Origin: Collybiopsis luxurians FD-317 M1
Lineage: Eukaryota > Basidiomycota > Agaricomycetes > Agaricales > Omphalotaceae
DNA length: 64,000 bases
NCBI GenBank assembly: GCA_000827265.1
Contig: KN834751.1
Coordinates: 1,085,977 to 1,149,976, forward strand
Reading direction: 5' to 3'
How positions within the stretch are numbered: position 1 is the first letter of the stretch; each line of letters begins with the position of its first letter. A program made the translations under genes and the position numbers. The notes under the pieces were generated by a model that saw only the letters and a program-made list of their open reading frames with translations, was not told the origin of the DNA and made no database searches. This document shows positions 1 to 11,221 of this stretch, piece by piece.

Positions 1-465
1 CTACATAAATTGACATTTAAAGATTCTATTTATTGACCTGGCTCGACTTACTTCATGTACAATGACTACTTTTTCGTTCTCTGACGGATGAGCCTGATCT
101 TGCTCCTGCTCATTCTGGTCTAAAGACGAAGCCTCCACGACAGGACCACTATCCAACACGCGCGTTAAATGAGGCCTTGTAATTCCGGCATCTTCAAAAG
201 TTGTAGATAGTCCCGCGCTGCGTAAAGGATGATGATCCTGACCGCTCGTGCTGCTCGTAGTTTCTTCGATGCTCGCTTCGGTGGGGAACGTCCCGCTCGT
301 CGGATTCAGAAAAAACTCAGAAACAGGATTCGGACTTGACGAAGCAGAATTAGAAGCAGATTTGAAGGAGGCAGATTTTGGAGAAGAAGAAAGTAAGTAA
401 CTGGGATGAGTTCCTATGGAAGATGCAAAAGGATTGTACTGAAGCTCGTCCACATCGTCCTGCAT
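1..465 (-). CDS. N-terminal exon of a probable LysM-domain protein (partial)
   Basis: First coding exon of a gene that continues beyond the left edge of the window. The chosen Met at 465 begins MQDDVDELQYNPFAS; an upstream in-frame Met at 513 would add 20 residues of no clear character. The middle is low-complexity and Ser-rich, and the exon ends in KVVIVHE immediately before a consensus GTAAGT donor at about 51. That ending resembles the first strand of the LysM domain in fungal intracellular LysM proteins, which often follows a long Ser-rich leader. No signal peptide is visible, so this is not a secreted LysM effector. The domain itself lies outside the window, so the family call is an inference from a few residues. 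Confidence 0.45.
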   Translation of the reverse strand: MQDDVDELQYNPFASSIGTHPSYLLSSSPKSASFKSASNSASSSPNPVSEFFLNPTSGTFPTEASIEETTSSTSGQDHHPLRSAGLSTTFEDAGITRPHLTRVLDSGPVVEASSLDQNEQEQDQAHPSENEKVVIVHEVSRARSINRIFKCQFM

Positions 466-549
466 GATGTGGAACGAGAATAAAGCGGCGCTAATTCTGA
501 CGCCGGTGATCAATGATTAGTGTTAGCGCTGGTCAACGCATGTGAGCGC

Positions 550-1793
550 TTATTCAATGCTCATCCATCGAGTTGTATAACTTTCTGAAGTTTTCCGAGA
601 TATTCTAAGCATCGAAACTCTGTTTACATTTAGACCTGGTCCAGCCCCTCTTCGACGCTTCACTGTCTGGAAAACTAGAAAACTTATTTGTCCCGAGTTC
701 TCACCAACGATTGCGTAGTAAGTAGGTATCCTGGCAATGTCGTTTATACTAGATTCTAAATTCATGCGTTCCGGTGACTGCCAGCCTCCAGGTGTGATAT
801 ATCCAGACATTGCTCGAGTAGGCTTACCAGCAACTGCTAGATAAACCCTGTCAGGCTTGATGGGAAATTCAACCAGACATAAGTACCCTTGCCACAAAAC
901 TGCGGGAAGGAGACTGGCCCGTCTATGAAACTCCAACTTCTGATTCGAATGGAGTACGAACCGGGGTTTTCTCGACTGTGTATACGCAAGTTTTTTTAAC
1001 GTACTGTCCAGCCATGCTAAGTAGTTCATCCAGCGAACCATATCTGAACTCATTTGGTTACGGGAGTTCTCCCGTCAGTATATTAATATCTCTCTGTTTT
1101 CTAACCTACCCGCCAATCAAATTCCGACCTAGATTTGTGTCAGGACCAAGCTATATTTTCTCTTTCGTTCTAGGGAAAGAGGTCACATTGTATTCTCTCG
1201 TGATAAATGCAGAAAATCGCTTTTCTGAATTCAGAGTTTTCGGTCCCGGAGGTGCTTCAAGACTACTTTTTGATTTTTGAAGGCTAGTGGCTTGACGCCA
1301 GCCTCGACGGATGCCCTCAACTAACCCCTTCAGAACCTTCTGTCGATATTTTGCAATGAGCGGCAATGAATATAATGTAGAATAAGTCTCGACATCATTC
1401 ATTTCGGATTCGGCTTTGTTTCTATAGATAATATCTATCTATCTATCACACAGCATCGATCGCCAGAAGTTGACATGTACAAGGTTCTTTCAAAGTCAGG
1501 GAGAAATTCAACTCGATATTCAACGGAAAAATTCTCAAGTGTGTACCTCCGGCGCCACCATATGGTGATAGTGTAGATGCGCGGCAGCATCAAGATGACT
1601 ACTACTAGTTCGTCCTATCCGGATCTGATGCGAAACGATGAGGGTAACAAATGCCTGCACAACGTTCCAGAATGGTAAGCCAGATTCTACTGGGCTTTTC
1701 CTTCTGAATACAGAGACTTCCTTCCGAAATCAAATTATAGAGTAGTTTGTAACTGCTGTACATCTGATTCTCAACACCCTCGAACTGGCTCAC
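550..1793 (-). other. Region with weak minus-strand coding potential, unresolved
   Basis: Three minus-strand open segments (1605-1793, 1151-1402, 550-1053) could be exons of one hypothetical gene, but I could not find donor/acceptor pairs that join them in frame, and no domain is recognisable in any of them. The 550-1053 segment has balanced amino-acid composition with no obvious motif. I would not call a gene here without transcript evidence. Confidence 0.15.
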
Positions 1794-2761
1794 TCACCTG
1801 TATCAGAAGATCAGAATTTAACAAGTTAGGCTTTGCTGGAGACAAGGCGCTGTCAATCGGATGTACTATACACTGTTATACCCCTAAAGCTTCTCACCGA
1901 TGGCCTATTAACAGCCAAGGTAACAGCTCTGAGCCAAGCGATCGATTTCCATCGGGTTTTCTACTCTTTGAGGGTGACCAATCTCAAGCTATCTTTAGTT
2001 TCGGTCGCCCGGTTCAACACTAATCCTACGGTCCCTCATCGACTAACGACTAACTAAAGCAAGAGTGAGCGAGATAATGGACGCAATCCTACAGGGCCGG
2101 TAGCTCAATCCTCAATGACGATAGTGGACCCGAAACAGGTTGATTTTGGTTTGGTCTATCAACCGGCCGAGAGTGACACTGCGGATATCTTAGAGGGTTC
2201 ATAAAACACGATGTATCCACATGCCATCTTTTCATTTCTTGCTTTGTCCTATGGGGACTTAATATCTGCGAAGAAGCTGGATATTATGCTGTTAAGCTGT
2301 GGATTAGCTGTGGGTACGCATATTAATAACATCGATCAGGCACTGCAGACTGTGGAAGCAAGTCTATTGGATTTCCGTGTATTGAACATCGATAAGTATT
2401 CGATCTCAAGAACCCTCAAATCCACAGGCAGCTTAATTAGAATTCAGTCTCGGTCTCAATGGGTATCGAGGAAGTTGAGGAAGCAGTGGAGCAATGGAAG
2501 GCGCTTTGTGAGCTTGGATTCCAGAAAATTTCGGTGGTTTGAGCTCGATAAATAAACTGGGTCGATTTCGAAACCACAGGATTTGTATTGGATCTCGAGT
2601 CGTGAGGACGGATTTCAGTGTATTCGCCATCAGTATGAATCTCAAAGCTGTTTGGATAAGATACTCCGAAATAACCGCCCCTACGATAAATGTCGGTTTG
2701 GAATTTCAAAAGAAAATAAGATAAAAAGGCGGGAAAAAAAAATCAAGTGTCTAGAGTCAAA

Positions 2762-2835
2762 TGGCCAACGTGGGGATCGAACCCAAGACCTTCGCGTTAT
2801 TAGCACGACGCTCTAACCAACTGAGCTAGTCGGCC
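2762..2835 (-). tRNA. tRNA-Ile (AAT)
   Basis: The reverse complement folds as a complete 74-nt tRNA. The acceptor stem pairs GGCCGAC with GTTGGCC (one G-T pair), followed by discriminator A. The D-loop region reads TAGCTCAGTTGGTTAGAG, the anticodon loop is CTAATAA with anticodon AAT, and the T-loop contains GGTTCGATCCC. There is no intron. It lies upstream of the Get5 gene on the opposite strand. Confidence 0.97.
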
Positions 2836-3057
2836 ATACTTTTAATAGTGTAAAAACATCCTCTCAAATCGTGATGAGCCCATGTCTTAACCTGAGCGGA
2901 CGACGGAAAAAATAAACTTTTCTAGCCACTGTTATTGTATATACTCGTCCATCTGAGCCCAGAATATCGCATTTCCTGTGAATTTTGTGTGCAGAGAGCA
3001 AGGAATTGCGAAATCGGATGACGTAATTTCTACAGCTTTTTCCTTCCTTCCACGTCC

Positions 3058-4058
3058 ATGGCCGACCAAGCAGAACATGCATTTATTAAAACCTTTGTAA
3101 ATACGATATCAACGCAGCCAATTTCTTATGGAGACGATTACCAGCAACCACCAGAAAATTCACTGAAAAAAATTCCCATTTTGCCTGTCTCAGTGCCTGA
3201 GCCTCCAGCGCCAAAAGAAACTTCGCCTTCATCTTCAGGTTTGTCCGTTGAAAGCTCGCGATAGTCTAAGTTTATTTATCTCTTATTCAGCTACACTAAA
3301 CTTGACCATAAAATCCACGAAACCACCTGTGACTTACACGCTTTCTGGGATCCATCCAACGGATACAATCGCCGCTATCAAAGAGCATCTTTCTGCCACG
3401 AATCCGACTGCTCCCGCTCCAAATTCGCAACGTCTTTTGCTTAAAGGCAAAGCTCTCGCAGATAACAAACTTTTGAAAGAATATACCGTAAAGGATGGGG
3501 ATACGATCAACTTGATGGTAAAACCGGGTGTGGACTGGAATCCTTCAGCTCCTTCGATTGTGCCACCTCTGAGCGCCCCTACACCGAAGCTTGCAGCCGA
3601 CGAGTCATCTTCGACCTCGCTGTTAGAAGGAACCCATTCTGGGAAGGGGAAGAGACACCAGCGTATACCTTCCGTCGTATTATCACCATCTCCTTCCAAC
3701 GATGACCCCGATAAATCCCCGAAAAAAGATGTTTTGCTAGCGTTGGATACAAATGAGTTGGATCTTGGATCGAGCAGTCCTGTGTTGAGAGAGACTCTGG
3801 GATCATATCATCTGACGATATCCAACCCTGCATTCTGGGAGAAGTTGCTTGCACTTTTGCGGTGAGAAATCTTAGCCTGTTCAAAAATCGAAATTTGACG
3901 CCGACAATTTGTTCAATTGTAGAGCCGAGTTTTCGTCCGAGGCAGACGCGCTTGCTGCTTTCGAGGATTTTCTTGCTGCCAGCAAAGGCGGTATGTCAGC
4001 GAGTGACATTGCAAAGATTCGGGACCGCGTCGGAGTTGTAGGAATGGCTGGCACTTAG
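3058..4058 (+). CDS. GET5: Get5/Mdy2-like ubiquitin-like protein of the GET pathway
   Basis: Predicted to be the ubiquitin-like subunit of the Get4-Get5 complex, which couples the Sgt2 chaperone to Get3 during insertion of tail-anchored proteins into the ER membrane. Three exons (3058-3238, 3291-3861, 3923-4058) give 295 residues; both introns have GT-AG ends and keep phase. The N-terminus (MADQAEHAFIKTFVNTIS) matches the position of the Get4-binding segment. A ubiquitin-like domain follows (TLNLTIKST, then SQRLLLKGKALADNKLL and GDTINLMV). A Pro/Ser-rich linker leads to a C-terminal helical segment (FWEKLLALL, DALAAFEDFL, MSASDIAKIRDRVG) resembling the Get5/UBL4A homodimerisation (TUGS) domain. 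The three-part order is diagnostic. The tRNA-Ile lies just upstream. Confidence 0.85.
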
Positions 4059-4189
4059 AGTGTTGTGGGCTAGGATACAATTTTAGGGCATAATTCTCAT
4101 GGTGTGTTGTGTACCTGGTGTTTAACGATGTATCGTTCGTTTTTTCGTTCGTCGCGCTGAATCAAATGAAGCAAAATAATAATAATAAA

Positions 4190-4590
4190 CAACTCTACCC
4201 GTTAGTTGTGTCCCCCACAGCCAAGTCCGATGAGAGAGGCGCCCCTGACACCTCGACACATCTTCCTCAACCGGCGTCGCTCACGAGTAACTCTAACGTC
4301 TCCGCATAGCAGGATCACAAAGTCAGCTGCGCTATCTCATCCTAACAGGAAAGATCCGTCTAATCTTGCCCCTTCACGCATTCTCGAATCTCGAGGTGCT
4401 GACCACATGCAGGCGATCCATTCAAGTGGGTCTCGCTCTGAACCCGATTCTCCCGAATACCCTTGCTAACATACAGCTGTTGTTTACATATAGCTTGATG
4501 TGATACTGATGATAACAAGTATAGTTGTAAAATTGATTTGCTATCCCAGCCCCTCACAGCCCCGCAAAATTATGTCAGGAGCGGTCAGGT
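4190..4590 (+). repeat. Dispersed repeat family R1, copy 1
   Basis: Begins CAACTCTACCCGTTAGTTG and shares near-identical blocks with 15685-16010 and 45953-46350, including TCCGATGAGAGAGGCGCC, CGTCGCTCACGAGTAACTC and GAGGTGCTGACCACATGCAG. An A-rich stretch precedes it, as in the other two copies. Homology with copy 3 continues past the AACATACAGCT block to about 4590. No convincing tRNA-derived A or B box was found and no coding frame is conserved between copies. The exact ends and any target-site duplication are not resolved. Confidence 0.8.
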
Positions 4591-4968
4591 TCGTATCTGA
4601 TCAATTTCTCGCCTTATGCCGGAGAATACAGCTAATACGCTAGATATTCCTTCGATCACGGAGAATATATACCCCGGAATCCAAAAACAACTCTCACTTT
4701 ACAATGATTTCGCCCTGACCCGAACTATTGACGGGATATTGATTATTGTAAAATCTTTTATTGAATTACGCCCCTTACATTTTCTCTCCTCGAAATCGAG
4801 CACGAGCACTCACGTTTTGTTGTATACTTGGTTGGTCCTTGTTCCTAAAATGTGCATTGATACGCTGATGTGTATAGAATTCTATTGTTGGATCATGAAG
4901 TGGCACGAACTGGAATGTAAGTACTAGATCCTGGCTCAGTTCTCTGCTTCTCAAATTTAACTCTGACT
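4591..4968. other. Intergenic stretch with a short duplicated segment
   Basis: No gene is recognisable. A segment at 4700-4733 containing CCTGACCCGAAC is a diverged copy of 4970-5004, which holds the last codons and stop of the neighbouring secreted-protein gene. The two copies are in the same orientation, 270 bp apart. Confidence 0.5.
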
Positions 4969-7660
4969 CTACAGCGATCCCGCTCTGACCCGAACCATTC
5001 GAGGCTTCTTGACGCTGGGTTTGCCTTTCGGTGAGGGTTTGTTCACTTGTGGCACAGATTGGATTTTTGGTGGCGGTTTGCTCGTTGGCGTCTTCGTTGA
5101 TGTACCCGGTTTCGTAGAAGACGGAAGAGAGGCAGTTGTCCCCGGCTTAGAGGGTGATGGAGTCTTTGTTGTCACCGCGGCAGTGGAAGACTTGCCCGGA
5201 CTTGCAGTCTTTGTCGGCGCTGCGGAAGTGGTAGGTTTCCCGGACCGGGAAGTAGACGTGGTGTTTGTAGGCCTGGCGGAAGAGGTTGCAGCCGGGGTAA
5301 TTGGTCTACTGGTCGACTCGGTATCCGTAGTTGGCGTGTCTTCGTCGGCGGAAGGAGAGCCAGTGCTTTCCCCTTCGCCCGATCCAGGGGAAGTCTCACT
5401 TTCCGGCGTCTCCCCGTCAGTGGGAGAATCAGTGTTTTCATCCTCGTCGCCCGTAGGTGTTGACGTTGAATCATCAGACGTAGAGTCAGTGGAAGAGGTT
5501 TCGTCGTCCGTGGACGGGTTCGAACTTTCATCACTGGTCGTGCCCTCGCCCTCAGTAGCAGATGTTTCGTCATCTGGAGAAGTCGACTCTTCTTCACCGG
5601 TCGGGCTATCGCTCTCGGTGTTGTCATCAGTGGAAGTTGAATCTGAGTCATCTTCATTGCCGGACGCGCTGTCATCGTCGGCGGAAGTTGTTCCGTCATC
5701 CGTGGCAGGAGTCGACTCTTCGTCATCCTCGTTAGCCGCTGTATCGCCATCAGTGGCAGTCGATGCCTCGTCGCCGGGCGTATCGCCTGGACTGGGGGTG
5801 GAAGATGAATCGGAGGTGGAATCATCGCCCGACGTGATACCTGATTCTTCATCTTCAGTAGAAGAATCATCAGCGGGTGTGGTATCAGATGTATCATCTC
5901 CAGGGGTAGAGACAGAAGTTTCATCGGCAGGTGTGGCATCAGATGTCCCATCTTCAGCGGTGGCAGAAGATTCATCTCCATTTGAAGTCTCGTCGCCCTC
6001 GGAGGAGTCCGTGTTGGCAGTCGAATTTCCAGTTGAAGAAGAAGAGTCCGTGTCCTGGGACGTGTTGGTGGTGACGTTCCAGTTGTTGGCATCTTGTACA
6101 CCCTGGTTCGGGTAGTAGGTGGTTTCAGTGAAACCCACGAGATATGCTTGATTGGAAGTGTCTTTGAACGTCACAACTTTACTTCCTTGTTGATAGGAAG
6201 TCGTGTTAGTTGAGCTGCTTCCGTGGCCTCCGATACAGATGAACAGAATACATGCGCTGGCAGAACCAGCACTCTGATGAAAATCTGCCGCTTCCTCGCT
6301 GGTCGAAAACTGCACGGAAAAAGAGGGCTACCGAGGGAAAAAGAGGAGGTCAGTCATTCAGACGAAGATCACTGGGTTGGTTCGTTTTGCATACCTGGTA
6401 CACAACTAATGCCTGATCTTTCCAGCTAGCCAACGGTCCAGGCTTATCAGCAGTTCCATAATAGTCTTTGAAGGCTTGGGCCCCCTTCTGTGCAACAGCG
6501 TCAGAAGGTTTCTGTAGAGCTGAAGCAACTTCTGGCGAATTCCATAGGCCATATTCTACTCCGAACATGCTTATTTGTCCGAAAGAGATATCCATTCCAA
6601 CTGCAGTTGTGTTGGTCGCCGATTTTGTGTCAGTTGTGCCGCCGGAACCACTTCCAGAAACATCTTCCCAAATGAAACTCACTCCTGCGCCTCCAGAACT
6701 CGATGTATTTGTCGTCGAGCCACTGACGGTGGAGCTATTCCATGTGAACGAAGGAGCAAGGCCACTTTTGTCCGGAGACTGCCACGATGACAAGGTTCCA
6801 TTTAGAGTTGGGAAACTATAGTAAGGTTTGACCTTGCCACTGTTCTTTCCTGGGGCGGCAGTCTCGTCGGAGACATCCATGGTAATACCTGCGACGGCCT
6901 CAGTCGGAGTGAGAATTTGAGAGATAGTATTCAGTGCTCCAGAAAAGATGTAAAAGTCTTTCCCGACAGCGGCGCTCAGCTTTGCCTGGTAAGCATTTGA
7001 TGCACTCTGACATTCAGCGCTCGCCTGTTGGTAGACCGAATCTTGAGCAGCAAATTGTAGGAATTCAGGGTCGTTTGTGTTTTTCAGAGCACCTCCCTGG
7101 AAATCACTGTATGCTTTAGAGACTTCAGACACTGCTTTTTGCATCCCCGCAAAGCAGGCAGCAGAAGATGCGACCGCCGCTGCTTTGACATCCGGCTTAT
7201 TCACCCCACTGGTCGAGCTGTTTAGGTTCATGTCGATATTTATTTGCTGGATGAAGTCGATCATCATCTGACTGTAGGAGATGGGTGTGGGCACGAATAG
7301 CTGATCGGCCATATAGAAGGCACTTGGAGAAGGGTTAGACTCGATGTATCAAATTTTCATTCCAGAAAGTGAAGTTCACCTATTTGCGGACATCTCCGTG
7401 GTAAGACTCGAGCCCGTTCCAGCGAAATCAATAGGCTTCCATCCACCGGAAAGAGCATGGAAGTTGCTTATGCCCTGCTGTCCAGCGAGAAAGGTTTGCA
7501 ACGCGATTTCCATGTAATCGGAGACAGTTTGCACGGAGGAGTCCGCGCTTGGGTCGTTAGCCTGTCGGCGAACGGGCAGAGCCGAAGTAGTCGTGATCGT
7601 TGTCGCGAGGAGAAGGAGGCTCATAACGGAGACCGGCCGTACGTGTCTGAGAGACGACAT
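4969..7660 (-). CDS. Large secreted protein with acidic Ser/Thr/Pro-rich tail, unknown function
   Basis: Three exons (7660-7380, 7322-6395, 6327-4969) with clean GT-AG introns give 855 residues. The N-terminus MSSLRHVRPVSVMSLLLLAT is hydrophobic and ends near SALPVRRQ, so a signal peptide followed by a KR/RR-type processing site is likely. Residues of about 90-420 are a globular-looking region rich in Asn-X-Ser/Thr sites, with few cysteines. After about residue 470 the protein becomes a long run of Ser, Thr, Asp, Glu and Gly, then a Thr/Ser/Pro/Lys-rich segment, and it ends in basic residues (KPRMVRVRAGSL). No GPI tail is visible. The composition suggests a mucin-like extracellular or wall-associated protein. 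I do not recognise the family. The low-complexity tail leaves the antisense frames open as well, which is a composition effect. Confidence 0.75.
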
Positions 7661-8755
7661 GATTAAAACGAGTGAAGGGGATAAAGACGCTATCGAACAG
7701 AGAAGGTGAGCAAATCGCGACCGGCGCGATGGGAATCTGTAGAAGCTGGGATACGACCTGCGTATGGCCTGTCTTTACTTTCCAGTCACTGTGGGTTTAA
7801 ATATCCACTCGTTGCTGTGTCAACGTTCCTGGGCCACTACTAAGTTCTGTCTTCGGAGGGCAAAACCTACACTGAACATAGCCTACAATGTCAAAATCAT
7901 TCAGTAGCGATACATCCGGCGGAACCAGAAGGGAATATTCGCCATGGTGTCAATATGAGAATCGACCCCGTTTCAAGAGCCTGTACACTTGGCACACAAA
8001 TCAGAGTGATGATACATTGCAGAGGCTGGACAAGACTTGGAAGTACTTGATACGAGTTGTGTACCTTCGCACCGAATCACGTTTCACAATGGCCACGGCC
8101 ATGGCTAGCACGCTGCGAGCGCTGAGTTGTGAGCACTCACCATGATTTTAGCTTGTACGTGAGTTGAATAGCCAAGTGAGCCGCGTTCGGAACCGGAGAT
8201 AGCACCTAAGTGGTTCAGAAAAAGCAATCCCGCTCTTCCTTGTTATTCCATGAAACACGGCAGGTAAGCACAAGAAAGAAATTAAAAGCGGGGATTGCTG
8301 GATCTGAGCATAGTCTGGTCGGATAGGATAAGATAGAAGTTGAATAAACAAGACCAGGAGGTGACCAGTTTACCGGCCTGGTACATTGTCATTGCGATGA
8401 TGAACTACGTACAATGGAAACTCTTGGCTACATCGGATTGAGACCACGTCAGAAGTTAAAGCGCATACATTGAAGCACAGCGTCCGAATCGAAGTGGGAA
8501 TCCTTCCCAGCCTGCTCCGCGTTCAGCGGAAAGTTTCCGGAACGCGAACATTAACGTTTGACTATATCTCAACCGAAAGGAATTGCAATAACGTTTCGCG
8601 TTCACCGGCAATCGGGTTCTGTCGGTTGCAAGTCGAAGTCAAGCTCCGATTTCAAAAGTGTAGCAGAGCAAAACCGTGTGATATGCTCAGCAGCTCGCAG
8701 TGAACTTATCCATCAACGGTCTATGTATAGGATTCTCGCTGAGAACTTAGATATT
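7661..8755. other. Intergenic, no gene seen
   Basis: Promoter side of the secreted-protein gene. A TATA-like ATATTTAAA lies on the minus strand near 7795-7805. No ORF with recognisable features or splice structure was found. Confidence 0.4.
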
Positions 8756-8849
8756 GGTTCGGTGGTGTAGTGGTTATCACGTCTGTCTCACATATATCGG
8801 GTATTGCCAAGTGCACAGGAGGTCCCCGGTTCGAAACCGGGTCGAACCA
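8756..8849 (+). tRNA. tRNA-Val (CAC) with a 21-nt intron
   Basis: The acceptor stem pairs GGTTCGG with TCGAACC plus discriminator A. The D arm is TGGTGTAGTGGTTATCA, and the T arm reads CCCCGGTTCGAAACCGGG. The anticodon loop, once spliced, is CTCACAC with anticodon CAC. A 21-nt intron (8793-8813) interrupts the loop after position 37, the standard site for eukaryotic nuclear tRNA introns. A longer ORF drawn across this tRNA is an artefact. Confidence 0.95.
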
Positions 8850-11221
8850 TTTTTCTTTGCTACTGTATTTTTTTACATTTTGCTTGGTATATTCTTCTGT
8901 CTCTTCAGAAGAAGAGGTTCTATGGCTCCTCGTTTAATTTTGCTGACTTCCTTCAATAGCCAGGTGCAGGAGAGCGGGTGGCTCCCTTTCATCTCTCATC
9001 TCCACGGCCGTTTCGCTCGCCACCATAGGATGCGCTACTCACTGTCAGGCGTTTTCTTTCCGTCCAGAACTCGCAGGACAGAGGACTCTAAGTGAATGTA
9101 AGCCGGTGCAGTATTCGTTCTTACTGGCTTCTTTCCTTCCGTTCATCCATGCATCTCGGACCCGCACATCCTTCCATCCTCCAACTTGCGAGTCGGACAG
9201 CTAGAATTTATTTTCTGGTTGTCGCCAGCAGTTGTTTTTCCGTAATGCCCTACGATATATGTGCATCCTGTACAGATCTGACTCTCTGAATGATAATGCA
9301 TCCGCATGCGTTCAGGATTCAGAGTGAACTGCCAATCTCAAATCGCGATACCTTTTGCTGCTCTTTTCACAGACTCTAGCGTTACCCTCAAAATCAATTG
9401 CCTTCAATGGCCGTTCTTCCGGTAAACTTCCTTCCGATTAAGCAGAGCTCCGCTTGCAGCTGGAAAAATACGTGCTGATGACCCATCAAATAATTTCGAA
9501 AGCATTTGCTTGCCCAATTATGGTCGCTGTAAGGTAAGGTGTATCGCAAACCTAAGGCCAAAAGCTCGAACTGTGCTACAAGACATCCGCGGCTACTAAT
9601 AGTTGGACACGAACATTGGCGACAGAAATCCGTTTTTAGAAGGCTCCGGGAACAAGGTAAAAAAGACTTATGATCGTTAGAATTGAGTAGGAGCTACGAG
9701 GTAATAGGGTATCGATGTACGGGGGAAGATCTCTGGCTGAATATGTAAATGAACACTGGAGCTGGAGAATCAAAGAAGTTGGTACAAACTCAGCTGCCAA
9801 AGTGGAGTGGGATGCTCCAACAGGGAGGCTATCTTATAAACCACTCTAAAGCCAAACTATTCAAAAACTGCCGGCCAAGTACGAATTGACTTTCATTCCA
9901 TTAATTAAAGAGCGGGAGTTTAGTATCCGCAGATCGTGCTACATCGCGACACGATGCCCTAGGGACGCAAAAATTCCGTTTCTTTTCTGATTTCTCAAGC
10001 TACTTGTCGGGTGATCAGTGCGACATAAAGAACCCTACCTGGGTTTGGGAGGTCAGACATCATAGCGAATTCGGAGGCTCCCATGTCATAGAAAAAGAAC
10101 AGCTACCTGCTCGGTTTCCCAGACAAAATGAACCCTCAACGTATGTGTGGCTACAGATCTCCAATGAGATAGGCACGAAGCACTCACTCGCATAACGCAT
10201 AGAAGAGCCATTTGGATGGTAAATAAAGAGAAATATATTCGCAGGTTGCGTTCAAGTGGATCGAAAAGTCGTGGTGTGTATTGGAATATTTAATGCGATA
10301 GTGATACAACTGATACTGAGCTACATCTAAAAAAGTTCCAACGAAATGGAAATGGATGGATAATTTATGCAGAATACGTAGTAATCATATAATAGCGTGA
10401 AGCTGGCACGTCGACAGGATAGATGCCAGGCGAGTATTTGTAACAATTTGAGGTTAAGCTGTATCGGGCACGTCTTTTACGATAGGTGCCTAGGACTGTC
10501 CAAAGAATAACATTCAATGAGACGACGAGACGACGACATGACAGTGTTTGGCTTGTTTCGGTGACAAGCGGATTTGTACGAAGCTGGATCGCAATTAGCT
10601 TGGTATACGACGATCAAGAAAACATAGATATTCACTCAGACAGCTTGAAGGTGGTGCCATTACGCCTTCACAGCATGGCGAGAGGGTTCGACTACGCGCG
10701 AAGGGCGTGAGGTAGGGCCGGAAGCGTTTATTTTACCTGCAGAAGATGAGCAAATTACAGCTACAGCATACGGATAGCTACCCACCGAGCAACTTGGCCA
10801 ACCTCTGGGATTGACTTGGAGGCAACGTCGTGCTGTCCAAGGAAACTCTCGCAGCCGAGAACTGACGGAGAGTGTAGTCTGCAAGCTGCTGTGAGTAGCG
10901 AGCTCGTTCAATTTCTGAAGTGTAGGCCATTGTTGGAAGCGTTGTTGGAAGCGAGGAATGCTGAGTGAGTAGACAGAGATTGACTCCCTGTTTTATATGT
11001 TTGAGACCCAGACTCCACCAGAATGCTGAATTCAGATTTCAGTGACGTATTCGATCATTGGAGCAACAAGTACCAAAAGGGGAAGTAGGAAATAAAATTA
11101 CGTGATAAATAAGCTATACCACACTTCCGCCCATCTATCTGCCCGCTGCAAGTGGAAAAATGACATCGAGAAAAACACATACTGACGATTCGATTCGGAG
11201 TACGTCTATACAAAAAGTCTA
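8850..11221. other. Long intergenic region, nothing recognised
   Basis: About 2.4 kb between the tRNA-Val and the 3' end of the CLC gene. Only short unconnected ORFs without domains or splice support are present, and I saw no tRNA, transposon end or tandem array. Confidence 0.5.

Noticed and set aside
2211..2555. 114-codon plus-strand ORF
   Set aside because: No domain, no splice support, and overlapping ORFs in other frames of similar quality.
5009..6115. Long plus-strand ORF of 368 codons opposite the secreted-protein gene
   Set aside because: It is the antisense of the Ser/Thr/Asp/Glu repeat region; biased codons leave several frames open. The minus-strand frame has a signal peptide and splice-joined exons.
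8754..9095. ORF spanning the tRNA-Val
   Set aside because: The tRNA cloverleaf with intron is complete; the ORF overlaps it by chance and has no features.
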